NCBI RefSeq assembly: GCF_047675955.1
Contig: NC_132911.1
Coordinates: 81,218,208 to 81,282,207, forward strand
DNA length: 64,000 nt
Direction: 5' to 3'
Source: Chlorocebus sabaeus
Taxonomy: Eukaryota; Chordata; Mammalia; Primates; Cercopithecidae
Shown here: piece after piece, positions 1-12,599 of the stretch
How positions within the stretch are numbered: position 1 is the stretch's first letter
Layout of the letters: the number at the start of each line of letters is the position of its first letter
Position numbers and translations under genes: made by a program
Notes under the pieces: model-generated
The model's database searches: none
Seen by the model: the letters and a program-made list of their open reading frames with translations, nothing else
What the model was told of the DNA's origin: nothing

Positions 1-3000
1 ATCAAAGTTAAATGGTTCATCTATCATCAGAATTTGTGTCTGGGCGACTTGTCTGAACATCAGTATGATTTATGGTTTGAATTGGAGGAGTCAACCATGC
101 ATGTTTCTTAGTTTATCGTTTTATGCTGTCTTCAATTAAATGTCTATAAACACAGTGATGGCTTTATGACATTGTCCATCAATAAAGACTATCAGATTTT
201 GCATGAGAATATGTAATTTTCAGAAATATAATGACCTTTTGACTTCTATGTGCCCTGTTGTTTCTATTATATACATATACATGTAGTATTTCTTCATAGA
301 AAATTTTACTACCCAATTTGTCACACAGAACAATTATCTATTTTGTAGAATATCTGAATTATTATTTAATACTTTTTAAAACATAGTTTTCAAATTATGA
401 TTATAATTGAAGTTGAAGTTACAGCTATGTTTTGCACACCATATAAAATGCTTTTATCGAAATGCAAAAAAGAAAAAAAGAACGTAACTGAATAGTTTCT
501 TGCATGTTGATTCAATATTTGATTGTCTTACGGACTCCAAAGAGTTTAAACAGGTCTTTGCTAAGAGAAAATAATGTATATGATAATATTAAATTAAATT
601 ATTCCACATAAAAGATGAATCCTGGAAAAATCTCATGTTTTCATTTTCTTTGGGACATTGAATAATGATACCTTCAGTTTTCATATTTATGAATGTGGTG
701 TATAGTATTCACACTGGCAGCTTGTGGAGGGTGAATCATTTTCTGTGTAGCTCTGCACTGATATTGCTGCTGACAGCAAGGCATTGTAAAAAAGAATTAG
801 TATTCTAGTTCTTAAAGCTATGTTGAATATCTTTTTGCCATATTTTTAATAAAAAATACAATGTGAAGGTTTTTATAAAACAAATTATTTGCATGTAGTT
901 TAAACACAGAAGAATAGAATGAGACACTTAAGGTAGGCTTAAATGTAAGCCTAAACAAGTGTCTTTTTGTGAGTACATAATGTTTACCTATATATAGTAT
1001 TATTTCTGTATTGAACACGTGTTTTTTCCATCATATAACAGAAAAGTGGTGCATATGTGGCAGGTATATGAGGTCACCAACCAATGATTATCAGAGTTCA
1101 CATCACGGTATTGGGAGTATACTAAGATCCATGTACAGCTACAGAATGCATCTCATATGTCTTTTAAGTTCTGAAAAACACATTTGATTTCTCTACTATA
1201 AATTAACAGTGCCTAAATCTATGCACAAATTGGATATTGAAACAAAAAATGACTTTTTACTTCAACTAGATAATTCAAGGAAGTGAAAATTATGTGTAGG
1301 AATGAAAATACTAGACATCATTCTAGATTGTAAAAGGCACCTGGCTATGTAGAAGAAATATTTTGCATGTAAAAGAAAAATTGCACATTACTGGAAAATA
1401 TAAATAGGTTGTGCATTCCCAAAAGCCACAGAGAAGTATATACATAAATATTTAAATATTGATTTGTTTGGTTATTGCTGTAGGATTGGCTTGCTACCTC
1501 TTTTTTAATGCAGTTATTTCAATTAAATTGTCTAAATCAGTCTGAAGATATATTCTGAGAAACAGAGATTTTAAGGATATTTCTAAGGTTTTGAATTCTC
1601 TTTTTGATTATATCTCCAGAAAAATTTTATCAATGATAAAGACACAGATTTTTTTAAGAGATGAATTGTAATTTCAAGAAACTAGCTAGCATGAACTTTA
1701 GATTTTCTATTCAATGTTTTCCACAGTGTGGTTTTTTTGATATATTTTTTGAGGATCAATTGCTCTGTGACAATATTTTAATTTTACATTTTTATTTTTA
1801 TAGTGATCTGACATAAGAACAGTTGTAAAAGCAAAATTATTATTTTTCAGAGATTGTAACATAGTTATTCATTTAAATATTTTAGTTTCTTTGCTACTAT
1901 TTTTCAAACTTGGCTCTGGATAATTTTTGTCAGAAATAAAACATTTTTCCCCCTTAAAAGAGGAACTTATATCCTTTGATGTGAAAAACCGTGAGATAAA
2001 TAAGTGTTTATTCTTTTTTAAGAGTTGCTTTAAAATATGCCCAATAGAATGTAAAAGTACACCTGAAAGTAAAACATTTAAAATAGTCACTATATTCTTA
2101 ATAGGTGAATTTTTCAAATACCCAAATTTCCCATAGCTGTTGCAATTTGAAAGAACCACTTATTGTGAATATGGAAAATAAGCTCTTGGTACTTGGGGGC
2201 CGTGATATCAAATGTTCCCTTTTTGTTTTTAAATAACATTTTAGAATACTATAAATTAATTATTGAACAGTTGAAATTTTACAGAGTATATAAATAAAAT
2301 ACAGTTTTAAACACCTTAGAGCATTGCAGTATGTTTTGTCTGTGAGGTGACAGTGAAGCAGTTGAGATACTTTTCTTGATGAAGATTATATGATTTTTTT
2401 CTTTACATTATGTTACATAGTTTTCAAGACTTTTGCGTCTTACATGTAAACTATCCAAGGAGAATTTAACCCATTCATATTATTATATATACATCTTGTT
2501 TCACTTTTTTGATATTATAAAGCTTCCCGTGAGCATCTTTATAGATAATTTTTAATTTTATTTTATTGTTTTTCCATTTATGTTCTTAGGAAAATACATA
2601 CTTATGGTATCTATAATCATACTATAAAGACTTACTCAAATACATATAAATATATGGTGATACCTGTTTTGAGTGCTTTTTAAACAAAACATTGCTGACT
2701 AAAAAAATTTTTGATTTTTGCAAGATTTGAGGAAACACTGTCAAATTATTTAAAATCCCTGCAAAAGAACCGATTTTACAGTGCTTGAACATAAAATTCT
2801 TAACTGTCTTTAGTCATTTTTGGTGTAATCTAAATATGCCAGAGACATTATTTTAATATCTTTGTCCTCCTCCTGTGCTTAGCCTCGTTACCTGTTTACA
2901 TAGTACTCAAGATGTCAAGATGTTCCAGATGGCATTAGGACACTACTTTCCCAGCTACAGAATGCTTTTTTTGGAGAGGTGAAAATGAGCAAAAAATTAC

Positions 3001-3440
3001 TTTGGATTAATGCAAACATGTAAGTAGCAGTAGCTTTTCAAAAGACTAAACAAATGAAATCCATTCTACACTTTGTTATATTTAAATCTTTTGCACTTAT
3101 AGAAGATCCAAAAGGAAATACTTCCCCTTTTAATACACAAGATATATGTTTAGAGATTAAGTTAAAATGTTTGTGTTAAATAGAAATGTTTTCTAAAATG
3201 ATTTGGTTGCTGAAGAATTGAGGCACTCCTAATTTGGACCCATATTTATTTTTGAGCAGAGAAGCTGTTTAAAAAATAATTTCCTGCATAATTTCTGAGA
3301 AAAGAGTAAATTTTTATATGCGTGAATATGTAGACATAGTTATAATAAATACTCTAGAAAGACTGACTTTCTTATATGCTAATTTTCCCATATGTAATTT
3401 TTATATGATAGTCATGATTAAACGTTTTTGTCTTTTTTCT
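1..3440. other. AT-rich intergenic DNA, no recognised feature
   Basis: Both strands are AT-rich with frequent stops. The only open frames are under 100 codons, low in complexity and without recognisable domains. I see no Alu, no recent L1 and no LTR. A piece near 2460-2500 vaguely resembles old L1 sequence, but not enough to call. Confidence 0.6.
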
Positions 3441-3557
3441 CCTTCCTTCCTTCCTTCCTTCCTTCCTTCCTTCCTTCCTTCCTTCCTTCCTTCCTTCCTT
3501 CCTTCCTTCCTTCCTCCCTCCCTCCCTCCCTCCTCTCTCTCCCTCTTTTTTTTCTTC
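3441..3557 (+). repeat. (CCTT)n / (CCCT)n microsatellite running into poly-T
   Basis: About 18 uninterrupted CCTT units fill 3441-3514. CCCT units follow to about 3532, then CT-rich and T-rich sequence. It abuts the T tract (A-tail) of the minus-strand AluY, so it probably grew from that Alu's A-tail as a GGAA/GAAA expansion. Open frames across it encode Pro/Ser-Leu/Phe repeats and are artefacts. Confidence 0.9.
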
Positions 3558-3859
3558 TTTTTTTTTTTTTTTTTTTTGAGACGGAGTCTCGCTCTGTGGC
3601 CCAGGCTGGAGTGCAGTGGCCAGATCTCAGCTCATTGCAAGCTCCGCCTCCCGGGTTTACGCCATTCTCCTGCCTCAGCCTCCCGAGTAGCTGGGACTAC
3701 AGGCGCCCGCCACCTCGCCCGGCTAGTTTTTTGTATTTTTTAGTAGAGACGGGGTTTCACCGTGTTAGCTAGGACGATCTCGATCTCCTGACCTCGTGAT
3801 CCACCCATCTCGGCCTCCTAAAGTGCTGGGATTGCAAGCCTAAGCCACCGCTCCCGGCC
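3558..3859 (-). mobile_element. AluY-type SINE, full length
   Basis: The T tract at 3558-3577 is followed by 'gagacggagtctcgctctg' and the whole reverse-complemented dimeric Alu, ending at 'cccggcc'. The 'gctccgcctcccgggtttacg' segment and low divergence mark a Y-class copy. The form 'gtggccagatctcagctc' matches the Old World monkey AluYR style. It lies directly against the A-tail of an older Alu on the same strand. Confidence 0.93.
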
Positions 3860-3860
3860 T

Positions 3861-4150
3861 CTTCTTTTTTCTAAGGGTCTCCCTCTGTCACCCGGGCTGG
3901 ATTAACAGTGGCACGATCTTGGCACTGCAACCTCCACTTCCTGGGTTCAAGCGATTCTCCTGCTTCAGCCTCCTTAGTGGCTGGAATTACAGGCATCCAC
4001 CACCACGCCTGACTAACTTTTGTCTTTTTTAGTGGAGGCGAAGTTTCACCTTGTTGTCTAGGCTTGTCTGGAACTCCTGACCTCAGGTGATCTCCCCGCC
4101 TCAGCCTACCAAAGTGCTGGGATTACAGTCGTGAGCCACCACATCTGACC
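3861..4150 (-). mobile_element. Older Alu (AluS/J-type), full length
   Basis: A short T-rich tail (3863-3871) precedes a reverse-complemented Alu with many substitutions (for example 'cccgggctggattaacagtgg'). It ends at 'ccaccacatctgacc'. The divergence is clearly greater than in the adjoining AluY, so this copy was there first and the AluY landed in or beside its A-tail. Confidence 0.88.
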
Positions 4151-5789
4151 AAAATGTTTTATTTTATTATATATTTACATACATCTGCAAATTAATGATA
4201 AGAATTTTTTGGTATCAATTTATATATGGTACATATCCTACTTTCAAGGGTTAGAGGTGGTTTTGCTAAAAATATGTGACACAGGTTAAAATTATTTCAA
4301 AATTAGGATGGATAATAATGATGTTTTTATTGTTCTTTAGGAGGTCTACTCTTGCTCTAAAAGGATTCTGAAAGATATATGTTGTGTTGTTTTATTTTCC
4401 AGATTTGTGTATGTGTGCATGCATGTGTGTGGGAAGCCTTGGAGATTAGGGTTGTGATGTGTCTGCTCAGCTATATTGATCTCTTTATTAAACTATGTTG
4501 TTTCTCCAACTTGCCTCCAGTCTCTTCATGACTTTTATATCAAGCACAGAATTTAAATGGGCATTTCTGTGTTGAAATTTTAATATGTAATGATATTGTA
4601 GTTGATTCAGCCATAGGGAATGCATAAAACAACATGAAAATTATATGATCACAGAGGCAGAACAAAACCCTTAGGAGAGACAATTGTTTTTGAAAGGTTA
4701 GCTATGTTTGTTCATTTTTAGCTTCAGATTTATAACATGCAAAGTTCTCCTATTGTTTCTCAAGAAATAAAGAACTTTTATAGTGTAATATTTACATTCA
4801 ACTTTCTTAAGCTTAAAATGGTATCAGTTCTGTCATGGTGATACTATTCTTCCTGGTTCTTAGTAGTGTTGGTGAAGCAAAAGTGACTCATTTCATTACA
4901 GTTTTGGTTTCCTTTGTTTTGTGAATAGGTACTCTCCTTCAGTTATTTATTTAAAAAAACTACGTACTTTTCAAAGCCATAATGTCTTGATGGTATGAAA
5001 ACATTTGGAAATAAGCAAAGATGAAAGATAGCATGTAATTTATAACGGCTATATTTTCAGAAATTCTATTATCATGATATCTGGTAGAAGTTTAATTTTA
5101 AACATAGCTGTGATTAATCAGCTATGTACACAACCATTTAAGCAATGGATATATGTAGCACCTTGTTTACTAAAGATGAAATAACTGATGAATATACTAG
5201 GCTAAAGAGCCTTTCAGCTCTGGTTCTGATATGCTGTATCCAGATATGACTAATATCATTTAATGGAAGAGAGAGTCCTAGTAAATTCTGTGCATCTATA
5301 CAAAAACCTTTTTTTAATTTAACCCACCCTTGTCCCACCGGATTTTAAAGTGCACAATATATAAAGGTATGTTTGGTAATTACTCCAAATGCTTAGCTAT
5401 TTTTGCAGAGATGCTTCTGCTCTGATCTAGTTCCTAAATGTTTTTGATTTTTGCATCCATGTTTAATTTGAAATTCCTCTTCTGCACTTTGTTCTTTTGT
5501 TTCTACTTTTTCTTCTTTCCTTGTTCCTTTTCAAAGATTTTTGGCTACAATTCATTCAGTAAAACAGTGCCACAGATTTTATTCACTTTGATGAGGAATC
5601 TCTGCCCTACCTAGAGTTTTAGGACCTAATTCTACCCAGGCATGTCCAATATTTGAATAATATTATGTATTTAAATAAATATGGGAAGAAAGATTTTCTT
5701 AAATAAATCATTCTTTGACATATATTGGTGTGTTAGATCTCTGTATAAGATACATATGTATTCCTCTGTAGAGATGAACAGTTGTCCTA
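4151..5789. other. Intergenic DNA, no recognised feature
   Basis: The sequence is AT-rich with only short open frames, including a 66-codon one on the minus strand at 5138-5338 with no domain. I can place no repeat here with confidence. A short TG/CA-rich tract lies near 4410-4430. Confidence 0.55.
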
Positions 5790-5920
5790 CTTTTACTAGA
5801 TTATAATTTTTATGCAGGCAGAGATTTTTGTGAATTTTGTTTATTGATTTATCCCAAAGATCTAACATAGTTTCTGGCTTATATGCTAGATACTCAATAA
5901 ATATTTATCAAATGATTCCA
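5790..5920 (+). mobile_element. L2 (or MIR) 3'-end relic
   Basis: The end 'tactcaataaatatttatc' matches the conserved terminal motif of L2/MIR-class elements (gctcaataaatatttgttgaatga). It is preceded by degenerate 'catagtttctggcttatatgc', which corresponds to 'cagtgcctggcacatag'. It is short and heavily diverged; L2 versus MIR cannot be settled by eye. Confidence 0.6.
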
Positions 5921-6639
5921 TGTTATATTAGGCACACATCTGTTCATAATTTTCTGTATATATTTTATCTCTATGTAAATACAGAAGAGTACATGCAGGG
6001 AATTGTGAATAAACCAGATAGCTCCCCCACCAAAAAGGCAAGAGTATAAAAATCAAAAGACCTATATATATGGTCTAAAACCATAGCCAGATATAAATAT
6101 CTATATATTGCACCATGGTGGATTAACCAAGAGTTCTGAGGAAGTCTAATTGCATGGACTTAACCCCACATTTCTTGAAAGAGGAAAACAACAGAAGACC
6201 TACTAAGTATAATAAAATGTTACTAAGAAATAATAAACAGAAAACCAATCCATGCTATCCTTTGACTATGACATCTTGGATTTTCAGGGAAGAAAGAGAA
6301 TGAAGATGGACTTTCAGGGAAGAAAGAGCATAAAGATAAGACTGTCTTAATTGCTATACTTTATGTAACTCAGTCTTTCAATATGTAGAGCCTAGATGTT
6401 GTAGTTGGAGATGACCTTAAAAATAGTTCCTACTACATTAACTCTAACTTGTTCCTTGGGAATATGACAGACTGCATGTGAGATTATGGATTAGTACTGT
6501 TTAATTTTAACTTGGTGCTAGCTATTTAAGAATTCAAAGATGTGTACAATTTGTTCGTGATTACTAGACAAGGAAAGGGTCTCAAAAGCTTATGGAACCA
6601 GAAAATGCCTTCGTAAAACAGAGTAATGACAAGGGGAGC
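5921..6639. other. Intergenic DNA, no recognised feature
   Basis: No repeat or open frame of note is visible. A local direct repeat, 'ctttcagggaagaaagag', occurs near 6281-6330 in two near-identical copies about 27 bases apart, suggesting a small tandem duplication. Confidence 0.5.
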
Positions 6640-6805
6640 CAACATAGTTTACATATGTTATCCCTTATATTCTGCACACCCAGAGAAATAGATGCTATTA
6701 ATCTCACTGTATAGTGCAACAGAGGTATAGAGACAGTCAAACGACTCTTAAGGCCAAATAGCTGGCAAATGGCAGAATTGCTCTGATTCCTGAGATCTTA
6801 AATGA
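6640..6805 (+). mobile_element. MIR SINE relic
   Basis: The order of MIR core motifs is preserved with heavy divergence. 'gttatcccttatattctgca' corresponds to the 'attatctcatttaatcctcac' block. 'aacagaggtatagagacag' corresponds to 'aactgaggcacagagaggtt'. 'aatagctggcaaatggcaga' corresponds to 'cacagctagtaagtggcag'. Confidence 0.75.
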
Positions 6806-7374
6806 AGCCTCACAGTCTTTGCCTCCTTTGTCTTTCCAGCCATTTGTTAGATAACAAAAGATACAATTAAAGTGATAAGATATCATGCCACACATTTTAT
6901 TTTAATGCACTTATTGTAGCACTTTTTTTTTATTTTGAGGTTTCTAGACTTATCTGTAGATTTGCCTGCATATCTCTTTAATTTATAAACAAGTATAGTA
7001 ATTTAACTCATTGAAAAAGAGTACTAGCTTTACCCAAGCTACAAAATATGTTATTATTTCTCATACTTAAAGCCAAGGCATGATTAAATATTACAAAATG
7101 AATGGGTAATAGTTGACACATAAAAGAGCTGAGTTTATTGCTACTTTATATGTCATGTTCCTGCCAATTTTCTTCTGCATGCAAAATTAAATTTTGAGGG
7201 GAAATCCAAATGTAGAAAAACCTCTTAGTTTTCATGCCTTCTGAAATATAGTTTATTAACATGAATGAAAACCCCAAATGGCCTTCTATATGTGCATTAT
7301 TTATATGACATAAATTTACTTCCATACATTTTGGCTTTTATTACATTATAATTTTTGCATTATATTGTTTTCTT

Positions 7375-7640
7375 ATTCTCCAATTCATTCATTCAAAAGT
7401 ATTTCAGTATCTACTAGGAGTCAAGCAGAATCCTGAATGCTGGGAATATAGTAGTGAACAAAACAAAAAAATCTATGCCCAAATAGAACTCACATTGCAG
7501 TGAGGGCAAAAAAACATTAACAAAATAAATAAGTAAATTAGATTATACGGTAAACGGTGATAAGTATTTGGAGAATAATCAATCAGGAGAGACAGAGAAT
7601 CTTACATTTCTGTTACAAATCATAACAAACATGTGTATAG
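7375..7640 (-). mobile_element. L2 LINE 3'-end relic
   Basis: 'attcattcattcaaaagta' begins the reverse complement of the L2 3' terminus. It is followed by the 'tgctgggaatatagtagtg' and 'aacaaaacaaaaaaatc' blocks and an 'aataaataagtaaatt' stretch, all in the order expected for antisense L2. Confidence 0.78.
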
Positions 7641-9896
7641 CCAAGTAACCTTTCTTTATTACTATCTAATTTTTAGTTCTGTATTTAAATTTTAAATGAG
7701 AGTATCATGCTACATGCCTTTCATGTGTCCCTATGGAACACTTTGTACCCTCTCCTTTATATTGGATAGGAAGGGATCTGATTGGATTGCATAAAGTAGG
7801 TTTTGCCAAAGTGAAACGTTTTTGGATTGGAATCTGAGAGGAGAGTAAGGTTGAGGTGTGGTGTTTGTTCCTCATGTTTCTTCCCTGATAGTGTGCTGTG
7901 GGTGAGCTCTGCCTCTCTGCTGAAAGTCACAGTCTCTGTCAAGTGTCCCTCTTTATACAACCACCCTCATGGGGCTCTAGCAAGCACTCCTACTCTTGCA
8001 TACTCAGGCTCAGGAGGGATAGATAGGGTTCTCCTTTTCTTGCTAGATACTAGTTATTGTGTTGGTTTCTTGGATCCTGGCCCACATCTTTGTAAATAGT
8101 CTTTTCTTGAATTACCCACTTATAGTATGGACTCTGGCTGACTCAGATATCTACCACAGTAATTGGTTATTTACCTAATGAACTCAAGTGGAATCCTAGT
8201 GGAAAAACAAAGGAAGGGTCAAGAAAAGATTGAAATGGGAAGGGGGCAAGCCTTTCCTCCTTGAGTGAAACCAAGGAATAGCTTCATATTGTTAGGAGCT
8301 GAACGCCAGTTTTATACATTTGGGGTAATGTATACCTGTGTGCCTAGAGGTTAGGCAGCCTCAGATTTCTGGATATATATATAGAGAGAGTGTAAAGTGA
8401 AAAGGATGGATAAAAGGGTAAAAAGTCAAATTTTCTTTTGACTTATGTTCATAACCCTCCACTCTCAATTTAAATGCTGAAAGAGAACTTAATTTTGTTG
8501 CTTGACATATCAGAGGTCAGTATCATCAATATTTTTATGTTTCATTTTATGGTTTTTTTTTTTTAACATTCTCATTTTCACTTGGAAGAAATACGTTTCT
8601 TTTCCTACTTTCTCTATATTCTGCAAAACACTTTTGTATCTAATAGTGGTGATTGTGGTTTCAATGGTTAAATGTATACCGTGTGTCGATAAATCATAAT
8701 TGTAATTTTTCTATAAAATTTAGAAGAGCTGTCAAGTTCTTCTCCATATGCATTATAAACATTCATTGAAATCAGGTTCATGAAATGCATAGATATAAAC
8801 TCATGGTAGGATTAAAAAGGTTTTTATATATTTTCAACAATTTTACCTATGTAATGTAATTTGTGAACATGTTTTTTATCAAAGATACTTTATTTTCTCA
8901 ATAAATTATTATGCAACATCCCACTAAAATTTTGACGAAGAGAAATATGGTGAAGAGAATCATAAGGAGATAAACTTGTAGGTAATGTTATTGGAGTACG
9001 AATCAGACTATGTATGATAGAGATAAAAATAACTACAAGGTAAAGCAAAAGTGATTTTTAGAAGTATAGGGTTTTAAAAAAGTTATATTAAAGTGGTCTA
9101 CATTTTTATTCTGTTAAATCCTTAGCATAAGTTACCTGCTGAACTAAATGGAAAGTACATACATTAATATATTTTAAATATCTTATAATCTGTACAGCTA
9201 CTACCTTTTTAAAAAGTTAAACTGCTAGCTTAGAAGAATTATTCAATACATTTATCTATGTGCTGGGACTTATATTGAAATTTCACATCTCTTTTGGAGA
9301 AAAATGTTTTATATTTTTGAATGATTTTTAAACAATTTAGTAATACTACTATTTCTAATAACAGGAATTATAATCGGTGTTTCTCCTAAAATTAAAGTTA
9401 ATTTTAAATTACTTTATTTAACATTGTTTGGTGATAATTTTGAAAACAATTCTAGTGAAAATCGCACAACATATATTTTATGTATACAATTTATATTTCT
9501 CTGTTAATGACACTGACTTCATTATATCTTTGTGATTAAACACTATAATGTGTATTTAGCTGTATATTTAATTTTATTTAAAAAACACATTTTGGCAAGA
9601 GGGTGGCCAGTAGATGGGTAATGTTGTGCTGGTGGGTAGCTCAAGACACACACAACACTATATTTAAGAATGAAAAAAGTGCATGTTAATCCTTGGCACT
9701 TTGAGCATATTTAGTGTGTGTTGTAATGATGTACAGAATATTTACAAATCTTTGTGTATTTGCAATCAGTCATATTGCTTAATAAGAAGGAAATATGACT
9801 ATTAGAGATTGAGATATTCATTTAGACAGAATAAAAATAATCTTATCTGATAATTGATTTTCATACAGGAAATGAATGACTTATGCTAAATTGAGA
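7641..9896. other. Intergenic DNA, no recognised feature
   Basis: The sequence is AT-rich. Two overlapping short open frames near 7757-8099 on opposite strands lack any recognisable motif and are probably chance. A short T run (8552-8564) and TA/GA dinucleotides near 8370-8390 are the only simple sequences. No repeat could be placed by eye. Confidence 0.5.
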
Positions 9897-10456
9897 ACAT
9901 GGAGTATATACATTCAATGTAGTATATACATACAGTGGAATACTATTTAGATTTTTAAAAGTACGAAATCCTGCCATATGCAATGACGTGAATGAAGCTG
10001 AAGGAGAGTATACTAAGTGAATAAGCCAGGCACAGCACAAATGAGTAGAGTAGAATGGTGGTTTCCAGGGCTGAGGAAAGGGGGAAATGGAGAATTGATG
10101 TTCAATAAATATAGTGTTTCAGTTATGCAAGATGAACAAGTTCTATATATCTGCTTTACAACATTGCGAATATCTTAACAATATTGCATTGCGCATTCAA
10201 AAATTTTGAGTGTAGATCTCGTGTTAAGTGTTCTTACCACAGAAATCAGCCCAAACACACAAACAAACAAAATAGAACAAACAAACTCCCAAAGGTGCAT
10301 GAGGAAAGTTTTGGAGGTGATATGTGTATTTATTACTTTATCATGATGGCATCACAGGTAAATGGTTATGTCTAAACTCATCAGAGTATATGCATTAAGT
10401 ATGCACAGTTTTTAAATGTATCAATTATACCTCAATAAAACAGTTTTTTTAAAAGA
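9897..10456 (+). mobile_element. L1M (L1MA/L1MB-type) 3' end
   Basis: It starts with 'acagtggaatactatttag', the end of L1 ORF2, and continues through 'gaatggtggtttccaggg' and 'ggggaaatggagaattgatg'. It ends with 'tcaattatacctcaataaaa', the 3' terminus of mammalian-wide L1M families. It is 5'-truncated and diverged. Short low-complexity A/C tracts interrupt it at 10255-10290. Confidence 0.88.
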
Positions 10457-11151
10457 GCAATATATGAGATCTTATTTATTATGTTGATTTTGGTGAGCAT
10501 GAGGTGAGGAAGTTATAGGATCCTATATGTTGTATTTTTTTCAGCTTCAGAGTGTTGAAAACTTAATTTAAAATGTCCCTATGAGGCACTGAGGACTATG
10601 AAAACCATTTAAAATGTGTTTGAGAAGATTCAGAAAATTCTCAAAGTGGGGTAAAAAATCCTTTAATTGGGAAATTTCATAGGCTTGTGCCATGGACCAT
10701 GTAAGTAATAGAGAAAGATTTGCAGGTTAGTGAGATGGGTTGAGAAAAGTGTTGTGTTGACCTAAATGCTAAGAGATTCAAATCCAAACCATCACATGAG
10801 TTAGAGGTAATACCTGGAAACCTCTTCTTTTTTAAAAAATTTATTACTAGAAGGGATTTGACACTCATTCTCTGATAACAGCAAGAGGATAAAATCTTAG
10901 GCTAACCAAGCACATGTTACTGACTAATATTTTATGTGGAATTTCATCTTAATTACTAAAAGGAACTTTCTGTTTCACATGGGTAGAGTTAGATGCTGAG
11001 AATGCTAGATAAAATATTAAGTATTGTGAGAATGCACAAATGTGGCTTAGTGTCTTTATAAAGAGTTTATTGCAAATTTAACAATGATTCCCTCTGTCAT
11101 GAAATTTCAAGATGTTGACTTGAACATCCATTTAATGTGGGGTAAGAAGTA
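10457..11151. other. Intergenic DNA, no recognised feature
   Basis: No repeat family or gene is recognised. The one 63-codon minus-strand open frame (10677-10868) shows no domain. Confidence 0.5.
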
Positions 11152-11880
11152 TTTTTATTTCTCTAATTTTTATATTAACAAATAGAGTTATTTGTATTTA
11201 TGGTGTTCAACATGATGCTTTGATGTATTTACATTGTGGAATGGCAAAATAAGCTAATCAACATATGCATTACCTCATATACTTATTTTGTTTTGTAGTA
11301 AGAACTCTTAAAAATCTAATTTCTTACCAATTTTCAAGTATAATCATACATCAGAGATATCACAGGTTCAGTTGTAGACCACAAAAATAAAGCTAGTATT
11401 ACAATAAAGTGAGTCACGAATGTTTTGGTTTCCCAATATGTATAAAAGTTATGTTTATACTATACTGTAATATATTAAGTGTACAATAGCATTATATCTT
11501 AAAAGTGTATATACCTGAATTAAAAATACTTATTGCTGACATATGCTAACAAAGCGAGCACAGGCTGTTGGAAAATTGACATCAACAGACTGGCTAGAAG
11601 CAAAGTTGCCATGAACATTCAATTTGATTGAAAAAAAAAAAAAAAAGACAATATCTCAGAAGTGAAATAAAGCAAAATGGAGTAAAATGAGATATGCCTC
11701 TATGTAATATTTGTTATTAACTATACCCATCTTGATGTCCAATAGATCTCTTAAACTTATTGTTCCTCACTTGAATTTTGTATCGTTTCACCGGCATTTC
11801 CCAAGTTTCCCAAATCCTTAGCCTCTGGTAACCAGCATTTTGTTCTCTGCTTCTATGAGTTCAATTTTTTTCAGAGGATA
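11152..11880 (-). mobile_element. L1M 3' untranslated region, split by a Tigger element
   Basis: The left part (11152-11343) has 'tggtgttcaacatgatgct' and 'cattacctcatatacttatt'. The right part (11704-11880) resumes with 'attaactatacccatcttg', 'aatagatctcttaaactt' and 'cctctggtaaccagcatt'. Together they read as one antisense L1M 3'UTR. The gap between them is exactly filled by a DNA transposon, which is therefore younger. Confidence 0.85.
11344..11703 (-). mobile_element. Internally deleted Tigger1-type DNA transposon (MITE)
   Basis: The left end 'cagagatatcacaggttc' and following 'gaccacaaaaataaagc' match the Tigger1 terminal region. The right end is 'aaataaagcaaaatggag' then 'gagatatgcctctatg'. 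Between them are the subterminal blocks 'tttggtttcccaatatg', 'aaaagttatgtttatac' and 'gagcacaggctgttgg'. The roughly 1.8-kb transposase core is missing. Strand is inferred from the transposase orientation in the parent element. Confidence 0.85.
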
Positions 11881-12390
11881 TAAATTATTTTAAAAGTATT
11901 CGCTTTCAATTCATCTATTCAACAATTATCACTGGCACCCATCTTGCTAGTGAGTATATGAAGACAAGGATTTTAACCACTAAATCCTCATACTATATTG
12001 GCAGAAACAGATCTGAATAGTTCGTACACTGGAGTGTGGTGAATTGCATACAATGGTTTATACACAAAATATCATGACAGTATAAGAAGGGGTTCAGGGA
12101 AGGATATCTAGAGGTAATTATAAGAGTCTGAAACATGTTCAATAAAGGAAACAATTTTAATAAGACAGGTTAATGATAAACAATCAGGTAACGAAGGGAG
12201 AAGGATATGCTTAACAATGAAATGGCTCTTGTCAGATATTGTATTTATTGAAAATAAATATTTTACCCCAGAGACCACCAATATATGACTGCTTGAATGA
12301 GCTACTCTGAACAATGGAAAAGCTATAAAAAGGAACAAGGAAAATCCATGTAAGCTATTATGAATTGAATTCCAAGATACACAGTTTAGC
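11881..12390. other. Intergenic DNA with a possible weak L2 relic
   Basis: 'tcatctattcaacaattatc' at about 11910-11930 looks like the start of an antisense L2 3' end, but the following sequence is too diverged to confirm. Nothing else is recognised. Confidence 0.4.
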
Positions 12391-12410
12391 AAAAGAAAGA
12401 AACAAACAAC

Positions 12411-12516
12411 AGGAGGCTGAGGCAGGAGAATGGCATGAACCCGGGAGGCGGAGCTTGCAGTGAGCTGAGATCCGGCCACTGCACTCCAGCCTGGGCGACA
12501 GAGCGAGACTCCGTCT

Positions 12517-12546
<30 letters not shown>
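12411..12546 (+). mobile_element. 5'-truncated AluY with target-site duplication
   Basis: Only the Alu right end is present, starting at 'aggaggctgaggcaggag' and running through 'gatccggccactgcactcc' to a 30-base A-tail. The flanks 12391-12409 and 12547-12565 form a 19-bp duplication that differs at one base (aaaagaaagaaacaaacaa versus aaaagaaagaaacaaataa). Low divergence and the 'ccggccactgcac' form mark a young Old World monkey Y-class copy. Confidence 0.9.
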
Positions 12547-12552
<6 letters not shown>

Positions 12553-12599
12553 AAGAAACAAATAAACAAGAGCAAACAAGGCAGAACCATGTGTAATGT

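Noticed and set aside
3318..3772. Open frames of 114-141 codons
   Set aside because: They are translations of the CCTT array (Leu-Pro-Ser repeats), poly-T and antisense Alu.
12108..12579. Minus-strand frames of 73 and 123 codons
   Set aside because: Both cross the antisense AluY fragment and its poly-T; the peptide is the familiar Alu translation.
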